Shown piece by piece: positions 11,441 to 23,289 of a stretch of DNA of 64,000 nucleotides. The notes below the pieces were generated by a model. That model worked only from the letters and a program-made list of their open reading frames with translations. It was not told the DNA's origin and ran no database searches. The DNA is taken from positions 3,534,001 to 3,598,000 of the forward strand of contig NC_057320.1 of assembly GCF_000687475.1 (NCBI RefSeq), written 5' to 3'. Position 1 is the first letter of the stretch, and the number at the start of each line of letters is the position of its first letter. Source of the stretch: Ustilaginoidea virens (taxonomy: Eukaryota > Ascomycota > Sordariomycetes > Hypocreales > Clavicipitaceae). The position numbers and the translations under genes are program-made.

Positions 11441-11863
11441 ATCAGTGGAACTGTTTCACGCGTTTGTCTAGCCGCACACCACGTTGGTCGGGGTGGACAC
11501 ACCCAACGGACACATCTCCACCATCCTCTGGTCGTTGTCGCGAGGAAACCCCCAAAACTCAGGACTGTCCGGATCGGTGCCCGACCTGATGCCCTGGATC
11601 CACCACTCTGTGCCTCTGTACTCGCCATTTCCGGCCAGCAACGCTGCCAGACCCCACAGCGGCCTACATATGCCTTCCACCTCGGAGGCGGTTTGGTCAA
11701 AGCGAACGGCTGTGCCGCCCGGACACCTGACGCGGGCTTTGGCAGGGGAGAAGAACGGCTCGAGGGGGTCGAGGACGGTCCTGAGCAGCTGCTGGACGGA
11801 GGCTCGGTCGTGGAGGGCGACGTTGGTGAAGGGGTGCGTGTCGTCGTATCCTAGCGAGACCAT
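9391..11863 (-). CDS. DUF2264 domain protein (7 exons, 665 aa)
   Basis: Exons are 11863..11503, 11380..11281, 11225..11062, 10996..10626, 10529..10497, 10418..10288 and 10228..9391; all six GT-AG junctions keep phase and give 665 aa. The N-terminal half (residues 12 to about 360) has the DUF2264 pattern: [18 protein letters not shown] (61-78), [55 protein letters not shown] and [17 protein letters not shown]. The last exon carries [31 protein letters not shown], broken here as SSGQACGYP and [10 protein letters not shown], and a beta-rich C-terminal domain. From memory, bacterial DUF2264 proteins were placed in glycoside hydrolase family GH154 with beta-glucuronidase activity, so a sugar-acid hydrolase is a plausible but unproven role. 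No signal peptide is evident, suggesting an intracellular protein. I start at 11863; an in-frame ATG at 11989 would add 42 residues unlike the family. The neighbouring MFS transporter at 6211-8485 is on the same strand. Confidence 0.9.
11391..11443. repeat. CAG/CAA trinucleotide microsatellite in DUF2264 intron 1
   Basis: A run of CAG and CAA triplets lies inside the 122-bp first intron (11502..11381) near its 3' splice site. It is not translated in the exon model, although it is open in frame and produces misleading poly-Gln, poly-Ser or poly-Leu frames. Confidence 0.85.
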
Positions 11864-12239
11864 GATGGCGGTGCGTTTAAAGGTCTGGGGTTTGTTTGTC
11901 TTGCAGAGGGGACGGGGTTGATTGCAGCAATGCCAAGGGAGGTGCGAGGCTGCATGCTGGAAGAGAAGGCGAGGGGCAAGAACTATCAAGTCATACTAAA
12001 GCTAGCTTTCAGCGAGGCCAGAGTTCGGTCCATGTCGGGGGAGAAAGTTGAATTGACCCGAATGGCCGAGGGTCGAGACCAAAACAGGTTAAGCCCGAGG
12101 TATGCGGGGCATGGGTTTTATGCGGGCGGTTGCCGTGCCATTACCCCGCGTATTTCGTGGTAGCTGGGCTGGCTGCTGCAGGCACCTCTGGCATTTTCAT
12201 CCGTCGGGTACTTTTGGTTAGCCGATATCAGGAAGTAGG
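11864..12239. other. DUF2264 promoter region and edge of the gene island
   Basis: GC-balanced non-coding sequence upstream of the DUF2264 start. It is the last sequence before retroelement-like and AT-rich DNA begin. I see no further gene. Confidence 0.5.
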
Positions 12240-12266
12240 TGTCACGGACTCGGGCTATGCCCGTGT
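12240..12266 (+). repeat. Gypsy-LTR-like terminus
   Basis: The 27 bp starting TGTCACGGACTCGGGCTATG closely match the beginning of the Gypsy LTR at 22994. Similarity is lost after the CCCGTG, and no matching LTR end or target duplication is visible nearby. It may be the start of a diverged solo LTR that continues into 12267-12480. Confidence 0.5.
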
Positions 12267-13129
12267 GTCAGGAAGCAGGGAGAGAAAGCGGTATATTGTA
12301 AAGGGTTGACCTGACTTAGCTCAACAATACTCAGGTCACCAGCTATTTATAGTAGGCATAGGGGTAACTCTAAGGGGCTACTATTCCCTCGGTTATCAGG
12401 GAAAGCGGAGCTTTGCCTGAGATTTGCGAAGAAATCGGAAGGCAAGGCAGAAAGGGCGTAGCTTTTTCCCGCTTTCCCTCTTTGAAATACAATAAGGCCA
12501 TCCTATAGAGATATCTCCACTACCTACTTAATGATTCGTTAAAAAACTTTTTAGAATTCTCAATTCGAGCGGATATTAGTCAATCAAGTCGGCAAAGTAC
12601 TATAATATACTGCTTCCCTTTAAAATAAGTATAAAAGAATATAAAAGTACGGAAATTAGGCGGTGAGGTTCTACTATATAAAAGGCGGTAAGGTTCTGCT
12701 ATATAAAAGGCGGTAAAAAGCATAATTCTGCCATACTTTCTAAGCAGAGGCCCGCTATAGGCAAAAAAGCCCGCCGTAGGCAGCCCCCGGCAGGGCCCCC
12801 GGCAGGGCCCCCAAAGGGAAATAATAAAAAATGCATCCTATAATAATATTAAAGTATTTCAAATGTTATACTATGCTATATTTTATCGCTTTGTATTGTA
12901 TTATGTTACTGTAGGGCAAAATCCTAGCAAAAGGATCGCAAGTTATGATTTATAGTAATGCGGGTTGCTCTTTCCTATAATGTAAGATACTATGCATTAT
13001 CCTAATCCTCCTCTTAGGGCTATTTTCCTACCCTTTTAACCCTTTATAATATCTTTCTCTTTCTATCTATTAAGTATAATTCCTCTTTTTATTTAAAACC
13101 TTTTATTAATTATCTAAGAAAATAACTTT
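12267..13129. other. Transition from gene island to AT-rich tract
   Basis: Base composition falls from balanced to strongly AT-rich between about 12,450 and 12,900. No gene is recognised. A short GC-rich patch with repeated CCCCCGGCAGGG is at 12784-12812, probably a remnant poor in RIP targets. The Helitron begins somewhere to the right; its exact 5' end is not visible. Confidence 0.5.
12659..12718. repeat. 25-bp tandem repeat (about 2.4 copies)
   Basis: Units start at 12659 and 12684 with the core GGTTCTACTATATAAAAGGC (second unit has G for A), followed by a partial third unit. There is no associated gene. Confidence 0.75.
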
Positions 13130-14442
13130 TATTTAGCCTCTTCTTTTACCTCCTAAACCTCCTAATAGTAATATTGCTAACGCTTTAGATATTCTAGGGG
13201 ATACCACTAAAACGCATTAATATATACTTTATAAGCAAGAGAAGCCTATTAATTAATTTATTAACCTTAAGAACCTAAGCAAACTTATATAGAAGTGCCT
13301 TAACTATTACGATAAGCAGAACGCTCTAGTATATTATATATATATACTAATATATATAAATGCTAATCCTTTTATATCTAGAAACGAGTATAGAACTGTT
13401 TTATAAGAGGCATTTCTTTAGTAGCTACTTAGAGTAATAAATATCCTATTAGTAGTATATAAGCTATAGAATAATAGCCTCTTTAACGACTTCCTATATT
13501 AATCTCTCGGGAATATAATTAAAAACATTAGGCTTATAAATAATATATAATAGGAATACTACGACCTCGGCTATTAACTAATTATTTCTCTAATTTGATT
13601 AGATATACTACTAATTCGATAAGGTTTTTTTATTAAAGGTAGTCTTCTTAAAATACTCTAAAATAAATAAAAGCTTAGGCTTAATAAGTATACTTTATTT
13701 CTATATAATATAAAGACCAAGCTAATTAGATTAGGCTATAATTTAATATAAATATCGAGCTATATAGTATACTAGCAAGGTTCTAGACTTAATACTATTA
13801 ATTGCCGAGCTAATATAAGCCAATTTGCTTAAAAATTATACTTCTTAAAGGCCTTAGGTGTAAGATCTTTTTAATAGTTAACTTAATATTATCCCTAAAG
13901 GGAGTATTTTAAATAGCTCTAGGGATAATCACTTTTTTGACTGCAATATCTATAGTATTACTCGCCCTATTACTACTTATTATAACGGAATAGATACTTA
14001 TATTTACTGTGCTGCTAGGCCAGATGCATAATTACCAGCCGAGGAGAAGGTTTATAACCTTTGCTAGTATATATATCCATAATAAGAGTTTATTAGTATT
14101 AATAGTATCGAACATATTTACTATAGAAGATATTATTATAAGTAGGCAAATATCCCTTTTTTAATTAGGGAATCAGATATTAATTTATCTATATTTCTAA
14201 TATCTACTATTTTAAGTATTATATTAAGACTTTAGTCTCTTCTTCCGATAGCTATTATAGTACCTAAAGTAGAGCCTATTCTCTTTAACCCTATTTTCAC
14301 TAGCGATATTAATAAATATTGCTTAACCGGACGCGATTATAGTTTAATTCAGTAGTAAGTTAATAGTCTAAATTCCAATATTATAAAGTTTTGCCTATAT
14401 TATAAGGTGCGATAGTTCGACCTTAAACTAAGGAATAGAATC
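13130..14442 (+). pseudogene. Helitron protein, N-terminal segment
   Basis: Reads, ignoring stops, as a long plus-strand frame with blocks such as NEYRTVL, LLRVINIPLVVYKL, SLFNDFLYQSLGNI and NPIFTSDINKYCL typical of large fungal Helitron proteins. It breaks at the GAATC target duplication of the Copia insertion and resumes at 21344 with CSFYNYCDTILSNRG. Confidence 0.6.
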
Positions 14443-15000
14443 TGTCAGAATGAAATTATTTATTATTATTTTATTTTATTATTTTTGGATATCTATCGCC
14501 GATAATTCCTACACATCGCCGCATCATCAGATTGAAAAAGGTATTAAGTATTCAGTACTTATATTTATATGACGGCTGCTAGTAAAGTTGAGTACCCAAT
14601 ACTTACACACATTCCCTTACGCGCAAATGTATGATGCATCACAAATTGATCACACCACTTTATCGTCGCAAATCTCGATGCATTACAAATGCACATTTCG
14701 CCATATATCTATGATATCACAGTATGGTCACGATATTTACGTCAGATTGATTTCACTAGGGATATTCTATATTGGAATATTATGTATTTAAATCCCTAGA
14801 TATTCCTACCCAAATAGTGGGAAGGAAGTATGGATGTATGCACGCAAGCAAGTATGCAGAATTAATGCACATCAGATTGTCCCTACGCCTTAGTCTCGTA
14901 TCTTATCTGTGCCGTTACTTTACCTTACTGCGATTTTACCATTCCACTGCCTTTATCCTTCGCATACTGCATTATCTTAGCAGGCGAAGCCCGTTTAACA
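14443..15000 (+). repeat. 5' LTR of Copia family 1, copy 1
   Basis: 558 bp, TG at the left and CA at the right end, matching 20786-21343 over the full length. Confidence 0.95.
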
Positions 15001-15014
15001 GTTATGAGCCCGGT
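15001..15014 (+). promoter_or_regulatory. Primer-binding site complementary to initiator tRNA-Met anticodon arm
   Basis: GTTATGAGCCCGG follows the LTR directly. It is complementary to the GGGCUCAUAAC anticodon arm of initiator tRNA-Met, as in elements primed by a half-tRNA (Drosophila copia). The second copy reads GTTATAAGCCCGG at 62285. Confidence 0.75.
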
Positions 15015-15864
15015 TTGCACCCGGTAAATCGTTTTATTCTATCTATTTTATCCTATCAATTTCTCTCCGACTATTATTCGCGTGCATTTATTGCCAGCTG
15101 CACGCCGACAAATTACCAGCTGGTCCGACGGATTACCAGCTGCTTCCCCCTTTTTATTGTGCAAGCAAACAGCTGCACACTGACTTTAGCCAGCTGCACG
15201 CAGCTATGCCTTAGTTGCAAGAGTGCAATTACGCATTCTATGCAATATCAATCTTTTCTTGCTGCTATATTTCTTATACCTTTGTGCTAATATTATTACT
15301 AGGACCGTATATCATGCGTTTATATATTGCAATTCTGTCACCTTAATCCGACCTTCGCCGCGCGCCGCGCAATAGGCATACCGACTGCTTACCTGCGCAC
15401 CTTCTATTATATCGTCGCTATCTTGCCAGACGATTTTCTACGATTAAATATTCTTTCCGACGAAGAAATCAGCCTCGGGCAAAAAGTTCTGCTAGGGCAC
15501 CCGTGCTGCCATATAAATTGCTAGTGCAAGGCACAGCCTAAAAGAACGCAGCAGTGCCGACACATTTGCCTGCGCGAAATATTTCTTCTGACTTAGGAAG
15601 CCGGCAAGCGACTTTTGACTACTAAGGCCGGAAGACCATAAGTGTGGTATATTGTGACTGGATTGACCACCTGGATTGATCCCTTTTGCCTAGGACTATT
15701 TACTGGGACTATTTTGCCCTTTGGATTTACTTGGACCTTTATCCGTTGGATTTTCTTTGACTAAGGCTAGGTTGTTATTCTTTCCTATTGTTATTCTTTC
15801 CTACCTATCCTATATATCCTACCTTACCTATCTTACCTATCCTGCCTTTCCTACCTATTCCACT

Positions 15865-18800
15865 ATGGCTACCAATACCGACCTGGGGAACCCGGCAAAC
15901 TTCCAACTGCTAGGCAGTAAAGACTGGTTTAAATGGATCTTAATTATTAAGAAGTTCGCTATCAACGAAAATATCTGGGCCTATATCAACCCTTTTGTGC
16001 AAGATAGGCCTACCTTATAACAGCCCGTTGAGCCTACTGCTTCTACTATTAAGCCTTATGCTTCCTCTATCTTTGACCTTGATGATTCTGATTTTACTAG
16101 GTTGCAGTATATGACGAATGTCTATAGGACTGCCCTATAGGATTATAAGGATAAGAAAAAGGCTCTCGTTAATATCCAACGTTGGATTATCGCAACTATA
16201 GGCAACTACTACGATACCATAAGCCAGGAGAATGATGTTGCCGCACAGCTATACCTGTTAAAATAACGCTTGCAGCCCACCACTTGGGACCATGAAAAAG
16301 ATATCCGCCAGCGCTATATAGCTGTACTGCGAAGTCCTAATAGGACTAAGATATCTAGCTGGATTACTTCCTACAAGAAAGTCCTTGCAGAAGCTATTAA
16401 TATCAACATACCAGATACACAAGAACTCCGACCAACCCAGGATTTTATCGACGCCGTGGAATCTATTGCACTAGCCTTTTCTAATTATTAGAAGAATAGA
16501 ATCAAGGAAAAGCAACGTAATAACAAAGAAGGATGGGAGAAGAAGATACCCGACGGTCATTATATTAGTGATTTATTCGAGCAAGAGTTTGCCTCATAAC
16601 AATAAAGAGCATAAGGTGCCTTTGCCTCTTTCTAGGATATGGATACCAATAAAAATCAACAAAAAACAACTGACATTACCAAGCCAAAACAACTATGCAT
16701 TTGTGGCCTTTTATATTGCTGGGAAGATTGTTATGTTTTAAACCAGCAAAAGGCGCCTAAGGATTGGAAGCCTAATACCACTATACTTAACAAAATCCAA
16801 TCTAAGTTTTCATCTGACTAGCGCTTTAAGGATATAGTTATTAAAGCATTGCAAGCGAAAGGAATCACGATTAATCCTATTGTGTTACAACCACCCTCTC
16901 CTTCTATATTACTTGGAATTGCGTTTGCTAGTAAGGATAGTAATACGTTATATAACGTTGTGCAACCCGAACCGACTATATCGTTAACGACTATTATTAG
17001 CCCATAGGCAAGCCTATAGGCATCCCTATCTATTACAAGCCTACAGGCATCCCTATCTATTACCAGCCCATAAGCATCTCTCTCAACCATACCCTATCCA
17101 CTTAAAGATTCCTGGATACTGGATAGTGGTTCCAACACCTATATCACCAACAATAAGGACCGGTTGCTAGATTACGTACTAAATATCGAGCCGGAAATAG
17201 TATTTGCAGGCGAATCTAATCCTTTTATATTAGGATATAGAAGAGTGCGATTAAATACTAATAAAGGCATCTTCGAGCTACTATACGTAGCATACATACC
17301 GACATTTCACACTAATATGGCCAGCTTGGAGCGATTTATGCGTGCAAATTACCACTGGAACTCACAGACTGGCTGGATTACACACAATAAGGACCGTTTA
17401 TTTTATACCAACCGGATGTTTAGCCAGCAGGTTATTGAGTATAGCGAAGTCGCTGTTGCTACTGCCACCACTACTACTACTAAGGATACTACGGTATCTT
17501 ACCCAACTGAGGATACTACGGTATCTTACCCCTCTAATGAAACTACGGTATCTTGCCCTTCCACATCTAGTACCTCTAAGGATACTACGCCGCCTTCATC
17601 TATTATTAGTAGGGAAGACCCTACTATACCAGATAAAAATATGTCTCCGTCAATCAACAATTCTGCGGCTATACAATCCACACCATTTCATCCCACTCAA
17701 CCTACTATAGCGCCTGCTATAGCAGTGGCTATCTCGAAGGATACCTATAATGCGTCTGCCTCGGAAGCTACGGCTACGATATAGCATAAGAGACTAGGCC
17801 ACCCTAATAAGGAAGCCTTAGAAAGGATAGTCTAATCGACTACCGGCGCTAAAATTAAGGGATTACTTACTATTAATTATAAGTAGTGCTCACTATCTAA
17901 GGCCACTAGGATTATCAGCCGGCAGCCCCATTTACCTAGCCCAAGACCTTTCTGGCGGGTATATATTGATATATTTATACTGGACCAAGCTTACAATGGT
18001 GCTGTTGCAGTACTATTACTACAGGATGACGATACTAAATTTATCTTCTATTATCCTTTATATTCTAGGACCTAGTCGGAAATCCTAGGAAAGCTAGCAG
18101 ACCTTAATAACTATTTATAGCGCCAGTGAAACCTTGCTATTTCTATTGTTTATCGCGATAACGATCCTGCTTTCCAGCAATAATACCATAATTGGAAGAC
18201 ATCCTTAGGTATAGAGGATGAAGTTATAGTGCCTTATACTTTAGCCCAAAACGGCCTAGCTAAACGCTCGGGGGGTATTATAGGGACTAAAGCTAGGACC
18301 TTACGACTAGCTGCTAACCTACCTAAAGACCTATGGCCGGAGCTATAGAAAGCCGCAACCTTCTTATATAATCGCACACCACAATAAGGCCTTTAGTGGA
18401 TTACACTATATCAACGACTTCATTCCTGGCTAGCTAATAATGCTAGGGATACCTAATATACTGATCCTAGGCCTTCTATATCATTCCTCAAGGCTTACGG
18501 TTGCAAGGCCTATCTATTGATAACAATAGCGTTAAAAGGCACTGATCGACGAGAATTAAAGCTAGCACTATATGCTGAGATAGGATATTTAGTAGGTTAC
18601 GATTCTACTAATATCTACTGTGTGTGGATTCCCGACCCTTATGAAGTACGATAAATTCGTGATGTTACTTTCGATAAAAATAGCTTCTATAGTAGTAAAG
18701 TCACCGCCACTATACCACAACGACTTGAAATACAACTACCACAATATATCGATAACGCATATGAGTATGAGGATATAGACGAGCTCTATATATCTTACCC

Positions 18801-20779
18801 TTCTACTACTGTTATACCTGTTCCTTCTACCCTTAGCACTACCTAGCCTTATATTCCTAGTCTTACTATGCCTTCTACTAGCATAATATTACCTTCGATT
18901 TCTATACCTACTGGTGAATAAGCTATTCCTAGTAAACAACAATATCTTACAGTCTAGCTACCTACCCTAGCTTCTATATATCCTTCTGATATATATCCTT
19001 CTGAAGCAAGTACTGAGACTAGTAGCAGTCCTACACTACGAAGGTCAGCTAGGCTGGCTAGTAAGAATGCTTCTAGTACGGCTTTTATTAGCAGTTTTTT
19101 TCTAGGCACTAAGGAACGCCTACACCGATCATCCCTACTACCTGAACCAAGGTTTTGGAAAGACCTAAAAGGTTACTGTTTCGAACCAGAATTTAAAGAG
19201 GCCGCAAAGAGCGAATTCTACGATAACTAGAATAAAGGAACCTTTAAGCCTACCTAACTATTAGACCTTCTAAATAATTATAAGCCTATACCACTTACGT
19301 GGGTATTTAAATACAAGTGTGATAAATACGGCTTTCTTACTAAATTTAAAGCCCGAATTTGTGTGTATGGTGATCTTCAACCTTATAGTGATAAAGAGAC
19401 TTATGCTGCTACGCTAGCTGCTAAGTCCTTCCGAATCTTAATAGCTATTATGACGAAGTTCGACCTTGATACTATATAAATGGATGCTATATTAGCATTT
19501 ACTAATAGCCTATAGGACGAAGTTGTCTATATCGAATATCCAGATGGATTTAAAAGACCTGGATGGGCATTATTATTATAGCGCGCCTTATATGGTCTTC
19601 GCAGGTCCCCTTACCTATGGCAATAAGAGCTTTTATCAACCTTTAAATCCCTCGACCTTACTCTTATTATAGAAGACCCTTGCATTATGATTACTACTAC
19701 TATAGTAGTCTTTTATTTTGTGGATAATATAGTAGTACTATTTCAACTAAAGAATCGTCCTAAAGCAGAATCCCTCGTCAATAAATTAAAAGCAGCCTAT
19801 AAAATGAAGGACCTTAGTACTCTGAAATGGTTCTTAGGTATCCGAATTATACGGCATCGGCCTACTAAGACCTGGCTATTATAAGACTCTTATATGGAAA
19901 AGCTTGTATACGACTTCTTAAAAGGAAGAAATATTACATATAAAAACTATCTAATTCTAGAACAGCCTCTTGATAAATATACTGGTATTGCTATGGCATA
20001 TAAGATATATCAGTACCAAAAGCTTATGGGCTCTATAAATTACCCAACCACTATGACCCGACCTGATACTGCTGTGGCAGTCTCCCGCCTTTCAGAACAT
20101 CTACACAACCCTTCCCCTTACCATTACCTACTAGCCATAGGGGTCACAATGTACCTCTATATCACACGTTACTTAGCTATTCAATATACTGCCATACAAC
20201 AACAACCAAGTGATGATATCCAGCAAGAACTATTAATATCTTCTGATGCTGCTTTTGCCGATGATAAAGAGACCCGGAAGTCTACTTAAGGCTCTTTCTT
20301 TAGCCTATTTGGCGGACCTATTAGTTAGGAAGCCACTAAACAACACACCATTACCACATCTTCTACCGAAGCAGAGCTACTAGCACTATCGTCAACTGCT
20401 AAGACCACTATATCTATAACCCGTCTTATGGAACAACTAGGACTTAAGCTTAATCATAAGGTCACTATTGAGTGCGATAACCTACAAGCTATACGCCTAA
20501 TAACAACAACAATGCCCCGTATTAACACTGCATTAAAGCATATTAATATCCACAACAGCTGGCTGCGACAGGCTTATCAGCAGGGTTTATTCGACCTGAC
20601 TTATATCCCTACTAATAATATAGTAGCGGATGGGCTCACAAAGGCTCTTATAGGTCAACGATTTACTACTTTCTGTAACTAACTAGGCCTAGTAGATATT
20701 GAGGACCTAGTACGAAAAACAGAAGATGACGAGAGTGATACCGACTAGCTAGATAGAGCTATATTCTAGCCTATCTAGG
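15865..20779 (+). pseudogene. Copia family 1 gag-pol polyprotein, RIP-inactivated
   Basis: The ATG at 15865 begins gag (MATNTDLGNPANFQLLGSKD). In order follow a Cys-rich knuckle (CICG..YCWEDCYVLN, near 16696-16745), protease WILDSGSNTYI with Asp-Ser-Gly at 17122-17130, the pre-integrase motif HKRLGHPNKEAL near 17786, integrase about 17930-18650, reverse transcriptase from TWVFKYK near 19300 and RNase H about 20290-20690 ending DGLTKAL. The RT box reads YFVDN instead of YVDD (GAT GAT to GAT AAT at 19723-19728). Many codons are TAA or TAG where Gln or Trp is expected, the first at 16018. The two family copies differ in which codons are lost. Product would have been the full retrotransposition machinery; it is now dead. 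Confidence 0.9.
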
Positions 20780-20785
20780 GGGGTA

Positions 20786-21343
20786 TGTCAGAATGAAATT
20801 ATTTATTGTTATTTTATTTTATTATTTTTGGATATCTATCGCCGATAATTCCTACATATCGCCGCATCATCAGATTGAAAAAGGTATTAAGTATTCAGTA
20901 CTTATATTTATATGACGGCTGCTAGTAAAGTTGAGTACCCAGTACTTACACACATTCCCTTACGCGCAAATATATGATGCATCACAAATTGATCATACCA
21001 CTTTATCGTCGCAAATCTCGATGCATTACAAATGCACATTTCGCCATATATCTATGATATCACAGTATGGTCACGATATTTACGTCAGATTGATTTCACT
21101 AGGGATGTTCTATGTTGGAATATTATGTATTTAAATCCCTAGATATTCCTACCCAAATAGTGGGAAGGAAGTATGGATGTATGCACGCAAGCAAGTATGC
21201 AGAATTAATGCACATCAGATTGTCCCTACGCCTTAGTCTCGTATCTTATCTGTGCCGTTACTTTACCTTACTGCGATTTTACCATTCCACTGCCTTTATC
21301 CTTCGCATACTGCATTATCTTAGCAGGCGAAGCCCGTTTAACA
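20786..21343 (+). repeat. 3' LTR of Copia family 1, copy 1
   Basis: 558 bp, preceded by the purine tract AGGGGGGTA (20777-20785) and followed directly by the target duplication GAATC. Confidence 0.95.
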
Positions 21344-22993
21344 GAATCTGCAGCTTTTATAACTATTGCGATACTATTCTATCTAATCGAGGAATATAGA
21401 TTTAGCGATATATTAGTTAACCTTTCTTTTAGTTTAGTAAAAATAAGCTTAATCCTAGTGAAGTTCCTAGCTATCTGCCTAAGTTAACCTAGGTAGAAGA
21501 GATATTTATCGCTAAGGTTTATATTTATATTATAGTTATAATATATCGCGGTTAATAATATAGATATAAAGGTTATATTATTAACTTTATAAAGAATATT
21601 AGGCAGGTCTATAATTAGCTACCCCTTTTGCTAAAAGATCTTAATATTATTATTCTATATCCTTCTAATTAAATAAGCCAGCCTTATATAATTAAATAGT
21701 TTTATAATTAATTTTAGGTATATTAGAATATTATTCGGGCTTAGCTTATATATCTTCGCTAGAATTATACTGGTTACCGCTATATTAAGATTATTAAGGA
21801 AAATATTAATTATCTCCTTTAAAATAGTAACATTATAAATTAGCTAGCTATTAAGAATACTAGTGCTATAGGAATTGAAGAAGTCTTTAATAATAATAAA
21901 AATAACTAAGTGATTATATAATATAAGGCAGTAGTAGTGCCTAATTTTATTACCGAATAATAAGAACTTATTAAGCTATATAATTAGATTTAAGGTAATT
22001 AGAATAATCCTCTAATTCTTATAGAGTAGATTCCCCTTTAAATAGTTTAATAGATATATCTTAATATACTATAGATATATAATATTCCTCTTAATAAATT
22101 TAACCGCTTATAGCTACTACTATTAGAAGCCTTTCTTAGGCTCTTTCTAAATAGTAAAGTAGACTTTATCGAGCCTTAGGAGTATAATATTATTTATTCT
22201 AATTATATTAATTAGCTTCTTAAGTATTATAATAGCCGTTTTGCGTATTACCCTTGCTTCCTATATATTGCCTTTAATACGCTTATACGCTAATAGGTAA
22301 ATAAGCGAAGCGCTTATTTTATAAAGAGAGATAACTGCTATAACCTAATTGATATTAATTAGCTTTACCTTACCTTTAACTCTAATATAGTAGAAGCTAA
22401 AGTATTATTTAATTCTATTATAAGATTTATAGGCAGTCTTAGGGGTATAAAAGTATATTAAGGAGGCTAAAGATACTAGCTTAAGGCTTATATTTATACT
22501 TTCGGTTGCCTAAGTATATTTATTACTCTTTCTACTACTAATCTATATTAGTAAGATCTTTAAAGGTATATACTGCGGTATAAGGAATAGTTATAAGCAG
22601 ATAATTAAAGTAAAGCTAGAATTATAGCTAAAAATCTTTAGGAAAACCCTTATATATCAGTATAGTATTTTAAGTTTCGGTTCCGGATATTTCTTACGTA
22701 TATTTTAAAGCTAAAATTCGGTATTATAGAATATTGGTTTCGGTATAAATAGTAGGCAAAAGGTAGCCCTTATGCTTACTACCTATTTTAGATTAAAGAT
22801 GCCCTAAAACCTAATCTAGATACTAATAAATTAAAATAAGTATTTATCGACTTCTAAGGTTATTATATTCTTATGTTTAATGCCAATCTAATGCGTGCTA
22901 AACTATAGCATTAAGGGAATAATCTATTAATATCGCTAATCCTTAATCTAATATTTAATAATTTAGTTAATATTATCAACTTTATATAGCATC
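21344..22993 (+). pseudogene. Helitron protein, DUF6570-like and HUH nickase segment
   Basis: Continues the Helitron frame after the Copia. Near 21470-21600 it reads PSYLPKLTQVEEIFIAKVY then RGQQYRYKGYIINF, the DUF6570-like block of Helitrons. At 22730-22790 it reads YWFRYK.QAKGSPYAYYL; the His-x-His of the HUH nickase is Tyr-Ala-Tyr (22771-22779), a change produced by two CA-to-TA transitions. The HUH motif is therefore lost. The segment ends at the GCATC target site of the Gypsy element. Confidence 0.75.
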
Positions 22994-23247
22994 TGTTACG
23001 GACTCGGGCTATGCCCGTGTCATAGATTGACTGAGGCTCGGGCTGCGCCTGTGCCTAGTCCGGAACGGATAATATAGGGTAGACGCGCGGGCCTATAGGG
23101 CAACATTAGGGCTCTAGCCCGCGCCACATACGGATATATATAGACTGCGGAAGGGACCCGATTCGGGCTCTTCTCCCTTCCTCTTTAGTTTTATTAATAC
23201 ATCCAATTGACGCCTATTTGCAGTCGCCCTAGGGCCAGTCTGTTATA
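22994..23247 (+). repeat. 5' LTR of Gypsy element
   Basis: 254 bp from TGTTACGGACTCGGG to GTCTGTTATA. A TATATATAGACTGC segment near 23134 is a likely TATA box. Confidence 0.93.
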
Positions 23248-23289
23248 ATTAATAAAACTTTTTTAACCCTTATTGTTATACTATATATA

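Larger units (their letters stand above)
14443..21343 (+). mobile_element. Complete Ty1/Copia retrotransposon (family 1, copy 1)
   Basis: The element is 6,901 bp with two 558-bp LTRs (14443-15000 and 20786-21343), both starting TGTCAGAATG and ending TTTAACA. It is flanked by the 5-bp duplication GAATC (14438-14442 and 21344-21348). Order inside is primer-binding site, gag, protease, integrase, reverse transcriptase, RNase H, polypurine tract, the diagnostic Copia order. By eye the LTRs differ at seven positions, all transitions, so insertion is comparatively recent. It sits in the Helitron and is inactivated by RIP-type stops. Confidence 0.95.

Noticed and set aside
14588..15290. Open frames overlapping the Copia 5' LTR and leader
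   Set aside because: Equivalent frames recur in the other LTR copies and follow from LTR sequence; they are not host genes.
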